Shown: one piece after another, positions 24,300 through 36,504 of the stretch
Layout of the letters: each line of letters opens with the position of its first letter
Numbering within the stretch: the stretch's first letter is position 1
Origin: Lutjanus erythropterus
Lineage: Eukaryota > Chordata > Actinopteri > Lutjaniformes > Lutjanidae
Direction of reading: 5' to 3'
DNA: 64,000 nucleotides
Assembly: GCA_020091685.1 (NCBI GenBank)
Contig: CM034613.1
Span: forward strand, 10,200,331-10,264,330
Made by a program: the position numbers and the translations under genes
The notes under the pieces: model-generated
Seen by the model: only the letters and a program-made list of their open reading frames with translations
Databases searched by the model: none
What the model was told of the DNA's origin: nothing

Positions 24300-24560
24300 A
24301 TGTCAGTGTGATGTTGACCTTTGACCTTTTGGACATAAAATGTCATCACCTGATCATTTTATGTGTGTTAAATTTTGTCATAATGAGTATGAAGTATTGA
24401 ATTATGGCCTAAAACATGTTTTTAAAGTCACAGTGACTTTGACCATCAAATTTTAATCGAGTCCAAGTGAACGTTTGTACCAAATTTGAAGAAATTTTGT
24501 CCAGGTGTGAATGAGTTATTGCATTCACAAGAATGGGATGGAAATGAGGTCACGGTGAAA
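24300..24560 (+). repeat. Common fish dispersed repeat ('tgacctttgacctttt')
   Basis: 'TTGACCTTTGACCTTTTGGA' near 24,315, 'GTCCAAGTGAACGTTTGTACCAAATTTGAAGAAATT' near 24,462-24,497 and 'TCACAAGAATGGGATGGA' near 24,525 follow in the order I remember for a very frequent teleost repeat. Its class is unknown to me. The frame 24,486-24,758 overlaps it and is not a gene. Confidence 0.55.
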
Positions 24561-26210
24561 ACAGTAAAATATGTTTACCTCAGTATGTGTAAGGTATGTC
24601 CTCTAGTGATCATGGACATGGTCTGTAAATTTCTCATTTACAAAGTAAAACTTTGGAACTTTGGTGGCGTTACAGGAAAGAGCAGCAGGCCACTAAAAAT
24701 ACCAAAACGGGTCCATTGTGTAGGATTCTTGAATATTTACTCTGTTGTCAGGTTTTGAGATACTTTGTCTTTGCACTGGCCTGGCTACCCGAAAAAAATT
24801 ACTTGTTTTATTTGCTAAACTGGAGCTTTACAGTTAAGATTTTACAGTTTAAACACTTAAAATATAACACCTTAGTCCTGTTTGAGAAAGGAGTCGACCT
24901 TTGCTTCTCTATTCTTTGGCTATAAAGCCTGTACCAGAAAATATTTCCTCCATCACTCCTTCCACTCTTTGTAACAGATGGTAGAAAACATGATGCGTTT
25001 CTAAGTAGAAGAAAATGAAATGCCAATCTTAGTTTTTTGGCTCCTTAAAGGGGAATTTAAAGGGATTCTGAAGTATGGTAATATCAGCACTGTGCAAACA
25101 GAGCTTTAGACTAAACAATCCAATTTTGAGTTATCCTGGATTTACATTTTCTCCACTGCACCATCTATGGGCTGTGCAGCTGGAAATAGTTTGTCTTTGT
25201 CTTAATCCTGGACCTCCGTGCTGCATAATGCTTAATCCTTTGTTTAGACTCTTGGAATGATTGAGGCAATTTAGTGCAAAATGTATGATAACATTTCAAA
25301 CAACAGCAGCGAAGATATGCCAGACAGCCATTCAGAGGGGTAAAAAAGTAAGAGTAAGTGACATGAACTGATGATACGGGCTCATAGCTGTCAAATCAAA
25401 AATGTTTTGACCTGCATTACACATACACTCACAGACTTTACTAAGTTAGAGTCAAAACAGTGCTTAGGAAACAGCGACTCTGTATTTCAAACACTTCTTT
25501 GGACCTGTGCCGTGTGTCTACACCCTTCTACTCCAATCATTTCAGTGCCAGAGCTCCACTGAGCACCCTGCTGTTTTGCTCGGCTCTGTGATGCAAGTGT
25601 GTAATTTTCATTTCAACTTCGAGGAGGACTAGTGGGAACAGCTCAAGCTACTACGGGCATAGTCTTCACTAATGAGAACAGTGAGCTCTTAATGGGATGC
25701 TATTCCTGTGGCATACGCTATACCCTTCGCCACCTAACATGACATCCGCACCTGAACAGAGTATTGCAAAAGACAATGATTTAAATGCACGAAAAGGAAA
25801 GAATTATTCTGAAAATTTGCATGTACTTGCTTTAGCTGAAACATGTTGCCTCAGTGCCCAGAACTGTTAAATTGTTTAGCTTCAGTTGCCATTGGAAAGT
25901 TTTGTTCAGAAAGATTTTTCTCAACCAATAGACACACTGGCAGTTTGAGCCACAAACTGGATATGAAATATTGGACGGAGGGGCTGTAACATCATCCAAA
26001 GGGTTCTGAGGAGCCATTGTAAAGCTCACAGTGTGGTGGCTCGAGCTGTGACCATCTGGGCAGTGCCTGACTCGGCTAACTCCCGGCTAATCCAAAAATG
26101 GCCAAAGAGCGGAGCGGGAGTGCACCTAAGATCGCTAAATGAAGTGGCTACCTAGCGGCCAGCAATCTGTGATTTTACCCACCTGTCACTCAAGGACCCT
26201 TAACTGACCT
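24560..26210. other. Non-coding sequence without recognised gene
   Basis: No domain-bearing frame. The region 26,040-26,180 is more GC-rich and looks repeat-like, but I cannot name a family. Confidence 0.35.
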
Positions 26211-26214
26211 TTCC

Positions 26215-26710
26215 AAAGTCTCGTCCCTTTTTGTTTTGTGTGCCAATAACAATTGAGCTAGCTTAGTACCCGGCAGAACCATGGTCTTGGTCATGGTCAT
26301 GGTTAACTCTTTTCTTTTTTCCTGAACTTAGATAAGCTATGTGCTAGACTTATGTTGAAAAGAAAATTTAGAAGATGGTTAAAAGATGATGCTGAGGGAC
26401 CTGTAAAAGCAATATACAGTGTGTGTGTATCCTAAGGTAAATACGATACTGGTAAAACGCTACTTGCCTGGCTGGGTAACGACTGACGTAGCAGTTTCTT
26501 AAGATTAACTATCATATGCAACTAGCTAGCTGATGATAGATACAGGTATATTGTAGATAAGCTAGTTCGCTAGATTTTTGCCAACATTAGCTATGAGATG
26601 CAACTAGCCAGCTAACAATGGATGTAGATTAGTTAACTATTCACGTAGTGTTTTGCTAACATTGGATAACTTGAGATGTGTCTATAGGGCTATATGTTGC
26701 TTTCTAAGGT
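26215..26710 (-). repeat. GCTAAC palindrome-rich repeat copy
   Basis: The order 'TCTCGTCCCTTTTTGTTTTGTGTGCCAATAACAATTGAG' (26,219-26,257), then 'GATGGTTAAAAGATGATGCTGAGGGACCTGTAAAAGC' (26,372-26,409), matches 3,755-3,910. The following 26,515-26,670 holds many CTAGCTAGC, GCTAAC and TTAGCTA words with dyad symmetry. Confidence 0.55.
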
Positions 26711-26719
26711 CTTTTAACA

Positions 26720-27950
26720 TTTTGCAAAATTTGATTTTCTGTTAAACATAGATGAGATGAGCCTAGCACATAGGGGACAGATGACACAACTCAATGTCCA
26801 GGAAAAGTCCCCCCTAGCCTAGGAAACATGAGCAATAAGCATTCCACTTGTCGTTTGAGGATGCAAAAAACTAAGATTGGTTTTTACTTTTCTCCTACTT
26901 ATAGATGCTTTTTTTAAACCTTCTGTTACAAAGAGTGGAATCAGTGCTGGAGGATACAAAGGAAGATCTTGAATATTTTCTGGCACAAACATTGAGCTGT
27001 CTCCAAGACACCAGAAAGTTTGAGGGATTGTTCTCACAACCAAAAAGTTTACACACAAGCCACAGAACAAAGAAGCAAAGGCCTCTCCCCCACAGGACTG
27101 TGATGTTATATTTACTGCTCAAATACTCAAAATCCAAACATTCAGCATTAAACATTTAAGCCAAAGAAACTCAAACATATTCCAAAACAGAGTAAGTGGA
27201 GAATCCAAGACCACCAGGCATCGCCCAGCACGACCAGCCCAAACAAAAACACACAGCAGGCTCTGACACAGTTTCCCTGGATGATTTTCTGAGGATATGA
27301 AAAAGCTCCGGTTTTCTGAGCTACAATGCTTCCCCGCTCTATGATGAAATTAATCCCATTTGTGTGTAAAAACTTTATGCGTTCACAATGTAAGCTTCTT
27401 ATCCATTGCCGGTGGAGTGATTCCTGCTGTCTGCTCAGCGGAACATCTCTTTCTACAGTAATGTACTGAATATTCAGGATTTCTGGGGTAATAAAAAGGT
27501 TCCTAATTATTTTCTTGTGTATATGAGAAGGATAATACATAATCTGTAGAGTTCTCTTTATGTAAACAGAACCATTGTAAGATGGGTGTTTAAATTCACA
27601 AACATTGAAGGGAAATCAGAGACATTTTCAGAATTAACACCCTCCACTGTTGTAGCTTACGTAAGTTTTGATACTGACTTTTGTCACACAGAACTTTTAC
27701 ACCATATTTTCTGCAAGGGAAACAAAATCAGTGCAACTCATGTTCATCATGAGCCAATTATTTCAACTAGTTCACGTTTACAACATTAAAATGCAGTGAT
27801 TAACTAATCATGATGTGATTAAAGCTCCAGAGAGACTAAGGTGTAATTATAGTACTCTGATTGTGATATTTTGATTATAAGAAGGGTGGATTGAAAGTGC
27901 TTCAGTCTCATTACTGTGAGTGCACTTTAGACATGTAAACATTTAAGTCA
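26720..27950. other. Non-coding sequence without recognised gene
   Basis: It contains a 130-codon minus-strand frame (27,148-27,540) with no domain, biased composition or supporting splice sites. I treat it as chance. Confidence 0.4.
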
Positions 27951-27956
27951 ACATGT

Positions 27957-27958
<2 letters not shown>

Positions 27959-28008
<50 letters not shown>
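27959..28008. repeat. (CA)25 microsatellite
   Basis: Fifty uninterrupted bases of CA repeat. Perfect runs this long are usually length-variable in populations. Confidence 0.95.
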
Positions 28009-28011
<3 letters not shown>

Positions 28012-28234
28012 CTTTGCACAGCAGTGTGTTTCTCTGGAAAAAACAGAGTACATTCCCTGCTTGTTGACACGTAGACCGTTGTTCAATGGAGGTATTCACA
28101 AAGAGCTGAAGTGTGAGCAACCATGACCACAACAGCCATGTTGGCACGTTACCAATGTTCTTCTACTGCACACCACAGTCCTATCACTGTTTAGACAATG
28201 ATTTTATGTTTTGCATGTAAAACATTATCTGTAA

Positions 28235-28385
28235 AGTGATTAGTAACTCCAGCTGTCAGATAAATGTGGAGTAAAAAGTAGCTTATATTTCTCTGTTGGA
28301 GTAGCAGTTTACAATTAGCATACAATTGAAATTCCCAAGTAAAGGTACTTTAAAAATGTACTTATATAGTACTTAAGTAGCTCTT
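28235..28385 (+). repeat. Fragment of common fish dispersed repeat (right end)
   Basis: 'GCTGTCAGATAAATGTGGAGTAAAAAGTA' near 28,252 and 'CCAAGTAAAGGTACTTTAAAAATGTACTTATATAGTACTTAAGTA' near 28,335-28,379 match, from memory, the far end of the family whose left end is at 3,351. Confidence 0.5.
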
Positions 28386-28934
28386 AGCTTAGCTAACTTG
28401 TTAGCTTAGCTTTGTCTCTAACAGATAAACAGACAGACAGACTTTTTAGCCATTAAACTGACCATGCTCCAACTGTGCTTCTTCAAAATATAACATGGTC
28501 AAAGGTATTTCTGAATTTTGTCTTAGGGTGTCATTTTCCTTTAAGGCCTATAAGGCTTATAACTAATTACATTCACTCTCGCTGCATGATGAAGTAGCTT
28601 TGTGGCTGTAGTTTTCAAAGTGTTTGTGATGTTAATACCACACTGTTTTGAACTCAAAATAAATTCACACCAGTTACTTTACTTTTTATAGACAGTGGAC
28701 AACTGCACAGCTTTGAAGAAATGCAAATACTGAAAATGCTGAGTGGTGGGAAATTGAAACAATTTCAGATAAAGTATGTGTGTGCATGTACTGTGCAAAA
28801 GTGGTTTGTTGCATTATATAACTGCTGAATCAAAGACACAATTTGGTCTTGCACAGAGGGAAGGAATATGTGACAATAATGAGAATTGAATGAAACGCAC
28901 TCACACGTCGGCTCTGTGACACCTATGGTCTGTG

Positions 28935-29025
28935 TGGGCTTTTCGTAACGTTCCCTGAATGTTATTTTCATGACGGTCCCTGAATGTTTTCTTTTTCACA
29001 ACATTCCCCTAATGTTATTTCCATA
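28935..29025. repeat. Short copy of GTTCCCTGAATGTT repeat
   Basis: Three degenerate units of 'GTTCCCTGAATGTTATTT' type sit near 28,948, 28,975 and 29,004. The words resemble those in the large array at 53,530-54,375. Confidence 0.5.
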
Positions 29026-29029
29026 CTGT

Positions 29030-30585
29030 TATGGCTCACTTTTCTCTTTAAGGAGAGTTTTGCTGAGTAAGCGCACCGTGACGCTCTGCTTCATGTTCAC
29101 ACTGTTGGACCCGTTCACACCTGCCAGCTGTTGTAGAGACACAGTCTGCAGCACACTGAGCAGATGCAGTGCTGTTGAAGGTTAGGTGTCCTGCTCAAAG
29201 GCACCAACTTTTAGTAAAAGTCAGTGCAGAGGCAGAGAGAGATCTATTTATATTCTTTGTCCATTTTTTCTGGGATGTAGCACCTTAAAATCCTCCAGTG
29301 ACATTTATAGTTTAAAATATTAAGAATGTTCACTTAAATCCAGCTTTAAACCCTCACATTAGCTCTTAAAGTGGAAGGATGGTGGATTTTAGTGATGAAC
29401 AATCATTCATTTGTTTTCTGTAGCTGCAGTTAAGTCACCTCTAAATTCTTCTGGGGAGAGTTAATGAGCGTTGAGCAGCAGCTGGGGAGGCAGGTGAACA
29501 AAATAAGGTAATCAACTCACAAAAGTGTGAGACAGGTACTGCATATAAACATAAGTGATATAATACATCAAATTATAGCTTTTATGAGGTCTGCCAAAGA
29601 CAGTGTGTCTCACGTAACAGATATGTGATTTCACTTTAGTTTACACAACAGTTTTGTTGTGTTCAGTGGCTGATAAATGTCTTTTTTTCCAAATAAAGCT
29701 GCGCATTTTAGAGTGGCCTGTTATTGTGACCTGTCTGGGGATCACCTGTGTAATAAATAATCTTTGTGTTTGCTCAACAAAACAGCTTTTAACAAATTTT
29801 AAGACCAAAATGTGAGCGAAATAAACATTTTGTGTGCACAGAGGAACCCAGAGAAAAAATTTGTAATTATTCCATATGCTGACTAACTTGATAGTGACAC
29901 AATGATATTTTGCGTTTGTCTTTATTAGTTTTTTTTAAACATGCATATTCTCTGGTCATGTTTACATTCACTCAACTGAAACAACCCCTGGATACTGTTG
30001 GGTACTTTATGATTTAATACTTTGTACAAAATTTGAGATTTGACTTTATACTGAAGCCTGGTGGGTCTCATACAGCTGTGGATGGGTTTATATTGAAGTC
30101 ACTTGAAAATCTGAAGAATCTGTATGAGTTGCAGAGGACCATGATAAAACACTGCTATTTGACAACATGGGAATAAGAACGGCCTGGCATTGCATGATAT
30201 TTAAAAGAGTAAAGTTGTGCTATTTGTATGCATATTGAAAGAGTTGCAAAAAAGTGGGAAACAATTCAGTATTATATGAACATAATTTCCGGGGACATGA
30301 TTGCATATTTGTTGTTAAAGGAAGATTTTTGCATGTTTCATGTGGATGTTCAGTCAGTGTTAAGGTAAAGACCAATTTTATAATGATCATGCAATAATAA
30401 AGAGTAAACACATGTTGCAATGAATCACCCACTACTAGAGTTATGGCGATAACTGCAATACTGCACTCACATGATGCCTACCAGAGACTTGAGCTCATTA
30501 CCATCATCACTGCAAATTTTATTTTGAAAGGTCAATCTCATGCTGAGATCAGCAAATTGATCTATAACGCACAAGTCAGGGCTGC
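29030..30585. other. Non-coding sequence without recognised gene
   Basis: No exon, RNA gene or recognised repeat. Confidence 0.4.
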
Positions 30586-30589
30586 AGCC

Positions 30590-31120
30590 TGTGATCAATA
30601 GACTCAACCCAAGGCATCCTGGGGTGCCTGTGGGTGGCTAACAACTTGCTAACAACAGCAGCAACTGTTTTCAACATAAAATATGGATACATAACTACAG
30701 AAGACATTCGGTGATGGATTTATCGTGGATTTATTTTACCACAGCAGTTCAAGGCTGGATTACAAAGCTTCTGAAAGGGAAATGATTGCACAAGAACGAA
30801 GGTTATAAAGATATAATGCTAACATTAGCGTTACTAACAAACCCCGTCACTGTTTCAGCAGTTGGGAAATAACAGGCAAGACCTGACTTGAGAAGACTTG
30901 AGAAGCTGCATAGTTTATTAACTGACACACTGTAACCTGAACTGTACATTTACTGCCAGACTGACAAGTTAGTGTTAAGTTTCTGCTTCTTTGTGAGCAG
31001 CATCGTCACTCACATGCTGCTTGCTCTCCCTCACTTGCACACTTACGTAACGTCCTATTCCTTAAAGGAGCTATGCTATGCTAATAACAATATGCTTCAA
31101 TTAAGTCCCTATAAAATGTA
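30590..31120. repeat. Probable dispersed repeat, unclassified
   Basis: 'GCAGCAACTGTTTTCAACATAAAATATGGATACATAACTAC' (30,660-30,700) and 'GGCTGGATTACAAAGCTTCTGAAAGGGAA' (30,753-30,781) look familiar to me as parts of a fish dispersed repeat. I cannot name or bound it with confidence. Confidence 0.25.
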
Positions 31121-31124
31121 ATCA

Positions 31125-32645
31125 TTACGTCAGTTGTGGTAAACTGCCATCCTGTGGTAATATGTGGCTTTTTCACCGTGGTAAAAAAAAAAAAAAACCA
31201 CCACCTAGACTATATTACTTTGTTTGCCAGAACATATGTGATAAAACTACTCATCTATCAGACTGTACTGTATAATGCAATAATAACATGTGGACACCTG
31301 GACACCATTTGAGATTCACTGCTGTAGAATACTATTTTATGTCCTAGACTAAGGTAGAGCATTAGTATGTCTGCTAACACACAGGGAAGAAAAATTTGTG
31401 TTTACTGCTGTACATGTAAACATGGAAATCAGCCTTTTTTTATTCATAAATTCTGATTTCTGTCATCCTTGTTTTTAACATTTAAACCCTCAAGCAAAAT
31501 CTGCAGCACAGCACAGTGTGCATAAAAGGCTCAAAAAGTCCACCAGAGAGCCCTCAAGTATTTTCTGCATCAGAGTCAGAAAATCATCCGTAGAGGGCCG
31601 ACATCTAACTCATTATCTGAACTAATGTACAGCTGAAGTAGAGACAGGAGAAGAGGAGGAGGCCTTGGAGGTAGAGGGAGAAGGAGAAGAGGAATGAAGG
31701 GTTTTTTTTCTCCGTGACAGTAACAGATTAACTGTGAATATATTCACGTGGCTGCTTCTTCATCACTTGTTGACAAGAGTAAACGGGATTCATTGATTTA
31801 ATAAATCTCATCAGGCCACACCTGGCAAACATAATGAGGTCAGATGATAATTTTTAAATTTCACGATTGGGTGAGGACACATGAAATGCAGCAAAAAACT
31901 AATCCAGAACCCCGCCATCAGCAAATGTTTGAAAAAGAAAGATGTGGATGTTTATTTACATGGATCACAGCTGGAACACATTATTAATTCCACATCTACT
32001 GTTAGCAATAATCGCTTACTGCAAGATACAACATTAATTTGAATCTTTTATTATGTATGAAACAAGAAATACGTTAGACAGATAAGACTTCCAGTCGTGT
32101 AAATCATGTGACGGATCAAACAAATCAGAAACACAAGTAAGCCAAACAAACTTTGAGACAGCAGGTTCCCCCAAATCCTTTGTTCTTCTATTTACATAAA
32201 ACCTTTGAATAATGCATAAACATTATATGTAGACAGACATGGAGCTGAGGTGCATGTGTCTGTGTATCACTGCAATCACACAAAATACAAAAAGTTTTCT
32301 TAAAATTGACATATTTAAATTTTTTTCAATTTATGGAATTTTCAGGAAAAATACTTAAATTACACAAAGAAAATGAAGACAAATGGAAGATAAAACAACT
32401 GCTGCTTGAATTTTAGATGATATATCAGTTAATCAAATAATCAAAATGTAAACAACCTTTTTTTTTTAACTCAGGAAAACATTGAGGACTGGCCTTCATT
32501 TACAATGATGAGTAAACAGTTTTAAATGATTTAAAAGACACAAGATAAAAATAATAAAAAAGTAAAAGAAATTAAACATGAATATTGTTCATAAAAACAC
32601 AAGATACAAAATACTGAAAATGTTCAGTAAACCAGGTACAAACAG
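31125..32645. other. Non-coding AT-rich sequence
   Basis: A poly(A) run lies near 31,183-31,197, a purine-rich patch near 31,640-31,700, and strongly AT-rich sequence spans 32,290-32,640. A single-copy-looking block lies at 31,730-31,870. No gene was seen. Confidence 0.4.
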
Positions 32646-32649
32646 AAGC

Positions 32650-33070
32650 AGTATCAATCATGGATTTTAATTAACCTTGGGATGAAAGTATATTGATTTT
32701 TAAGGTGCTTCGTAAAGAGTTCCACGCGGTCAGGGAGCAGAAACTAAAAGCAGATTCTTCCCAGGTCAGTAAAGAGTGGAGGGACTTGTAGTCAGTCATT
32801 GGAGCGTGTTTGACATGGTTCAGAGGACCAAACTAACAAAGATGAGACGTAGGCAGCAGCGACTTCCGAATGAAAGCCTTGTAAATAAACAAATACATAT
32901 GCTTACCCCGTCTCACAGAGAGAGAAGGAAGGAAACTTCCCACCAGCAGTAATAAACCCAGCAGCAGAAACTGAAACAACATTCAGGGACTTAAGACCCA
33001 GGCCTATAAATCAAATCACCATAATCCATAATAGAAAGAAAACCTGCTTCACTGATCATCTTCCTATAAA
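32650..33070. repeat. Probable dispersed repeat, unclassified
   Basis: The order 'GTTCCACGCGGTCAGGGAGCAGAAACTAAAAGCAGATTCTTCCCAGG' (32,720-32,766), 'GCCTTGTAAATAAACAAATA' (32,878) and 'CCATAATCCATAATAGAAAGAAAACCTGCTTC' (33,018) resembles a LINE-associated fish repeat that I cannot name. Class and ends are uncertain. Confidence 0.3.
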
Positions 33071-33074
33071 ACTT

Positions 33075-34965
33075 TGGAAAGTTAGTTCTGTTCCTATGTA
33101 AAAAACCCAAACAATTTCTTGTAATAATTTGTTCACAAGATAGTGCTGTACTTATACTTATCACTAGGGTCTTGTTGCAGTCATGTCCAAATAGTTTGTT
33201 TTTGTTGGATGTTTGGTATTTTGATACTCATAAATGTATGTTTCAGTAATGGGACAAATTTAATAGATTTTTATAATCATTGGTATTTAGATTATTTGTA
33301 TTTTATTTTGCAAGTATATACTTCTTTTTATGAACATGTATGCATATGATTCATGCATTTAATGCAGTTTTGTCTATTTTTCTACTGTTTTGGTGAGTAA
33401 TATTGAGAGTGCATTATAGGAAAATAAAATAAAATGATGCTGGTTTGATTCAGATAGTAATCCACTGTGTCTCTTCATTGATCCACAGGGAGTGAACCAG
33501 AGATCCACAATGCTGTTCAGCCTGTGTATCACAAGTTGCCGGTCCAGGTCTGGTGCTGGTTGCACAAACAGCAAGAAAACCACCTCAGTACTGCAGCCAA
33601 TTCCCTGCCAAGCTGGCCTCTGTTAGCACTCCGTTTCATGGGAACTTCAAGTTGCTATGTGTTGAGCTCTGAGAGCCACCATGGCTTTACCTTTTGTGAT
33701 GTCAAAATAGAAACAAAACGCTTTGGCTTTGTGTGTATATGTGTGTGTTTGAGTGTGTAACTTCTCCTCAGATTATGTTTTCCTTTTAAAAATCATTCTA
33801 ATTATTTTACAAAATGCCCTTGACCTTCAGTTCGTAACTTTTGCCTCCTGCTGACAGTGATTTTGATGTATGTCTGCGCTGCAAACCCTTTTTTCTGTTA
33901 ATGAACATCATGATGGGTTTTTTAGTGGGCAGAGCTTATGTACTGTAGTGGCAGAATAATTTCCTAAACGCACATTTTGTTGGCTTGGCTGAAGAGAATA
34001 CAAGCTTTTCTGAATATGTTCGGTCACTCTCCAGGAGTGTTACCTGAAAACATTAACATTAACCAACTGGGCCAGACAGCAAGTTCAGATGCACCTCTGC
34101 ACCCTGTACACACAGTATACTCCTATTTACCAACCTGACCTGTCAGTAATAGTTTACGTCAAAGGAAACTAAACAGACAAAAAGAAAAATCAGAGTTCAG
34201 ATTTCTCTGGACAGGATTCACTGTTAGGTTTTGATTCCTCACCTCCTGTTTGCAGAGATCAGTCTCTCCTTGACATCAGGATATGATTCAGTACAACTGT
34301 GATGCTCTGTTTTGCGATTAAATCTGATAAGGCAGGTGAAATTTCCACATATACATTTTCAAAAAGGTCTTTCCTGGAGCAGCTGAAATTCAGCGCATGC
34401 AAATAAAACATCACAAGCGTGTCTGAGAGGCAGAGAGGGAAAGAGAAGGTGAGTGATCGTGAGCGAGATGAGATGAGATGTGAAGGGGATACAGGTGCAG
34501 AAATGCCTCACTCTGATCTCTAATTCTCCATCTGGAACAAACACAGACACTCCAGTCCAAAAGCAAGAGAGCACGCCAGGCTCCAGTGCAACAAAGCCCA
34601 AAAACTTGTGATGAATTTACAGCCGGCCCGCCTGACAGATGTGACGACAGGACAATCGCTCAACGTCAAAGTGGTGCCGGCTCGATATTTAAACTGTGGC
34701 AGCCGGCGGAGAGCAGAGTGTGTAAACAAGCTGGAAGACAAAGGTGCTGGAAAAATTGTCCAAGCATAATTACACATATGTAGATTAACATAAGAATACA
34801 ACATTTGGTGGATATTTTAATCAAAAGCCGCTCTCATGATTGTAGCAGGGAGACCCCAGGAGGCCGTGCCAGGAATACTGATACCATGAAATGAAAATGT
34901 TGGCAAGAGTTCTGTCAATTAATCACCACAAATCAATGGTAGAAGAAGAAGAAGAGACCACATGG
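33075..34965. other. Non-coding sequence without recognised gene
   Basis: A weak exon-like stretch follows CCACAG at 33,488 (open for about 90 codons), but its translation matches nothing that I recognise. Nothing else was supported. Confidence 0.35.
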
Positions 34966-35044
34966 CTCCTCTTTCACCTACACGCCATTTTTATTAAAAT
35001 AGGATCTATATCCGGATATGTTATTGAGATTGTTGTACAGATTG

Positions 35045-35209
35045 CATTTACACCTACCTTAGACCCAAACACAGTGTAAACCAGACTACCTCCAGATGTG
35101 GTCAGACAGATCTGATCACAATCAGATCACTAAGCATTTACACCTGTGTTTTTCCTTATCTGGATAATGTATCTGGACACAGATCACATTTTAATACCAG
35201 GTGTAAATG
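35045..35209. mobile_element. Small inverted-repeat element (MITE-like)
   Basis: The segment is bounded by CATTTACACCT (35,045-35,055) and its exact reverse complement AGGTGTAAATG (35,199-35,209). A further CATTTACACCTG lies inside near 35,137. The inside is rich in GATCTG/CAGATC words. This resembles non-autonomous fish DNA elements with ends of this wording. No target duplication was identified. Confidence 0.45.
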
Positions 35210-35214
35210 GGTCA

Positions 35215-36160
35215 CAATGGTTGGCACAATCACTCTCAACTGTTAACACTTTTGATAACTAGCAAAATAAAATAAAATAGCATTTATTCTGTTCATTTTT
35301 GTGCACATTTTCTACAAGATTACGGATACAGACCATATGGATGAAATGGAGCAGTACCACCGGAATGCACTGGGGGCAGTGTGGCCAGTAGTTCATGCGA
35401 CAAACACTATCACACAACACGACAAAGAAGTTTTATAAATAAATGACATTCATTTTCAGTTAGTTAGTGAAAATGATTCCACATCCAATATACATCTATA
35501 TAATAATATTACAAATCTCTTGGGCTGTTGTTCAGAAAAAATGAGCAATGTAATGACGTCACCTTGAACTCTGGAAACCTCTGGAAACCTCTTTCACTTC
35601 TTTATGATATTTTATAGTCTAAACCTTGGTTTGTATATTAAAGCAGTGTTAGCTTGTGATGCTTCATCACGGGTTACGTCCTTGTGAACATGAGTTCATT
35701 TCCAACTCAAAGAGATATATGTGTTTTTCTTTTCATCTCTTTACTCAAACTGTGACCCGCTCAGATTGATTCTGGGACCTCTTGGGAAGTCATGGCCCTG
35801 AGGTTAGGAAACACTGGTCTAAATGATGCATCTGAAAAAATAATGGAGAAAATCCAAAATGAAAAAAAAAAACATTAGCTCAATGTTCTTTTAATGCACC
35901 CCTGTTCATTTATTTTTCTGCACCACAATTTATGTCCTTAACGGTCTCAGACTAGGTCTTGAAAGTGAGTGGCTTTATAATTGGAGGCAGACGGTCTGTG
36001 ACACTGTGGAAAACAGATTTTCTTTGGTCAAAAGGCTGGTTTAATGAACTGCTGTGACTGTTTAATCTGAGTCAGGTGCATAGGACTGAATGAAGCCGGT
36101 GCAGAGGCTGATTGAGGCAGCAGCTGAGGGTTATGAGAGATGCAGCTTTCTCCTTTCCTG
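35215..36160. other. Non-coding sequence without recognised gene
   Basis: A short exact tandem duplication (CTCTGGAAAC twice, 35,570-35,590) is present. No gene or family recognised. Confidence 0.4.
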
Positions 36161-36164
36161 TTTC

Positions 36165-36500
36165 CTGTTCTTAGACACGCTATGTGCTAGGCTCATCTAT
36201 GTGGAAAACAAAATCAAAGTTATGTCACTCGTTAGCTAGCTAGTTACATCTGATAGCTAATGTTAGCAAAACAATAGCTAATTAGGTATATACTCTACAT
36301 CAACTGTTAGCTGGCCAGTGAGCTAGCATTTTGCTAACATTAGCCAACTTAAGATCAGACTCTAGCCTTTGATATGTTGCTTCCCTCCACGGCAACATCT
36401 TTTAACATCTTTGAAGCTGACTGAGATTTTGCCAGTTACCAAGCCTGTTAAACTATTATTGATGTGCAGAGCAAAAAGGGGTGGGATATATTAAGGGTCA
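36165..36500 (+). repeat. GCTAAC palindrome-rich repeat copy
   Basis: 'GCTATGTGCTAGGCTCATCTATGT' near 36,179 (also in the copy at 26,334), 'GATAGCTAATGTTAGCAAAAC' near 36,251, 'GCTAGCATTTTGCTAACATTAGCC' near 36,322, and 'GCAGAGCAAAAAGGGGTGGGA' near 36,465. The GCTAATGTTAGCAAAA and TTTTGCTAACATTAGC words form a dyad about 90 bp across. Confidence 0.55.
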
Positions 36501-36504
36501 ATTA

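Noticed and set aside
27148..27540. 130-codon minus-strand open frame
   Set aside because: Translation shows no motif, there is no splice or promoter support, and overlapping frames exist on the other strand.
33488..33760. Possible host exon after CCACAG
   Set aside because: It is open for about 90 codons, but the translation resembles nothing that I know and there is no partner exon with a compatible phase.
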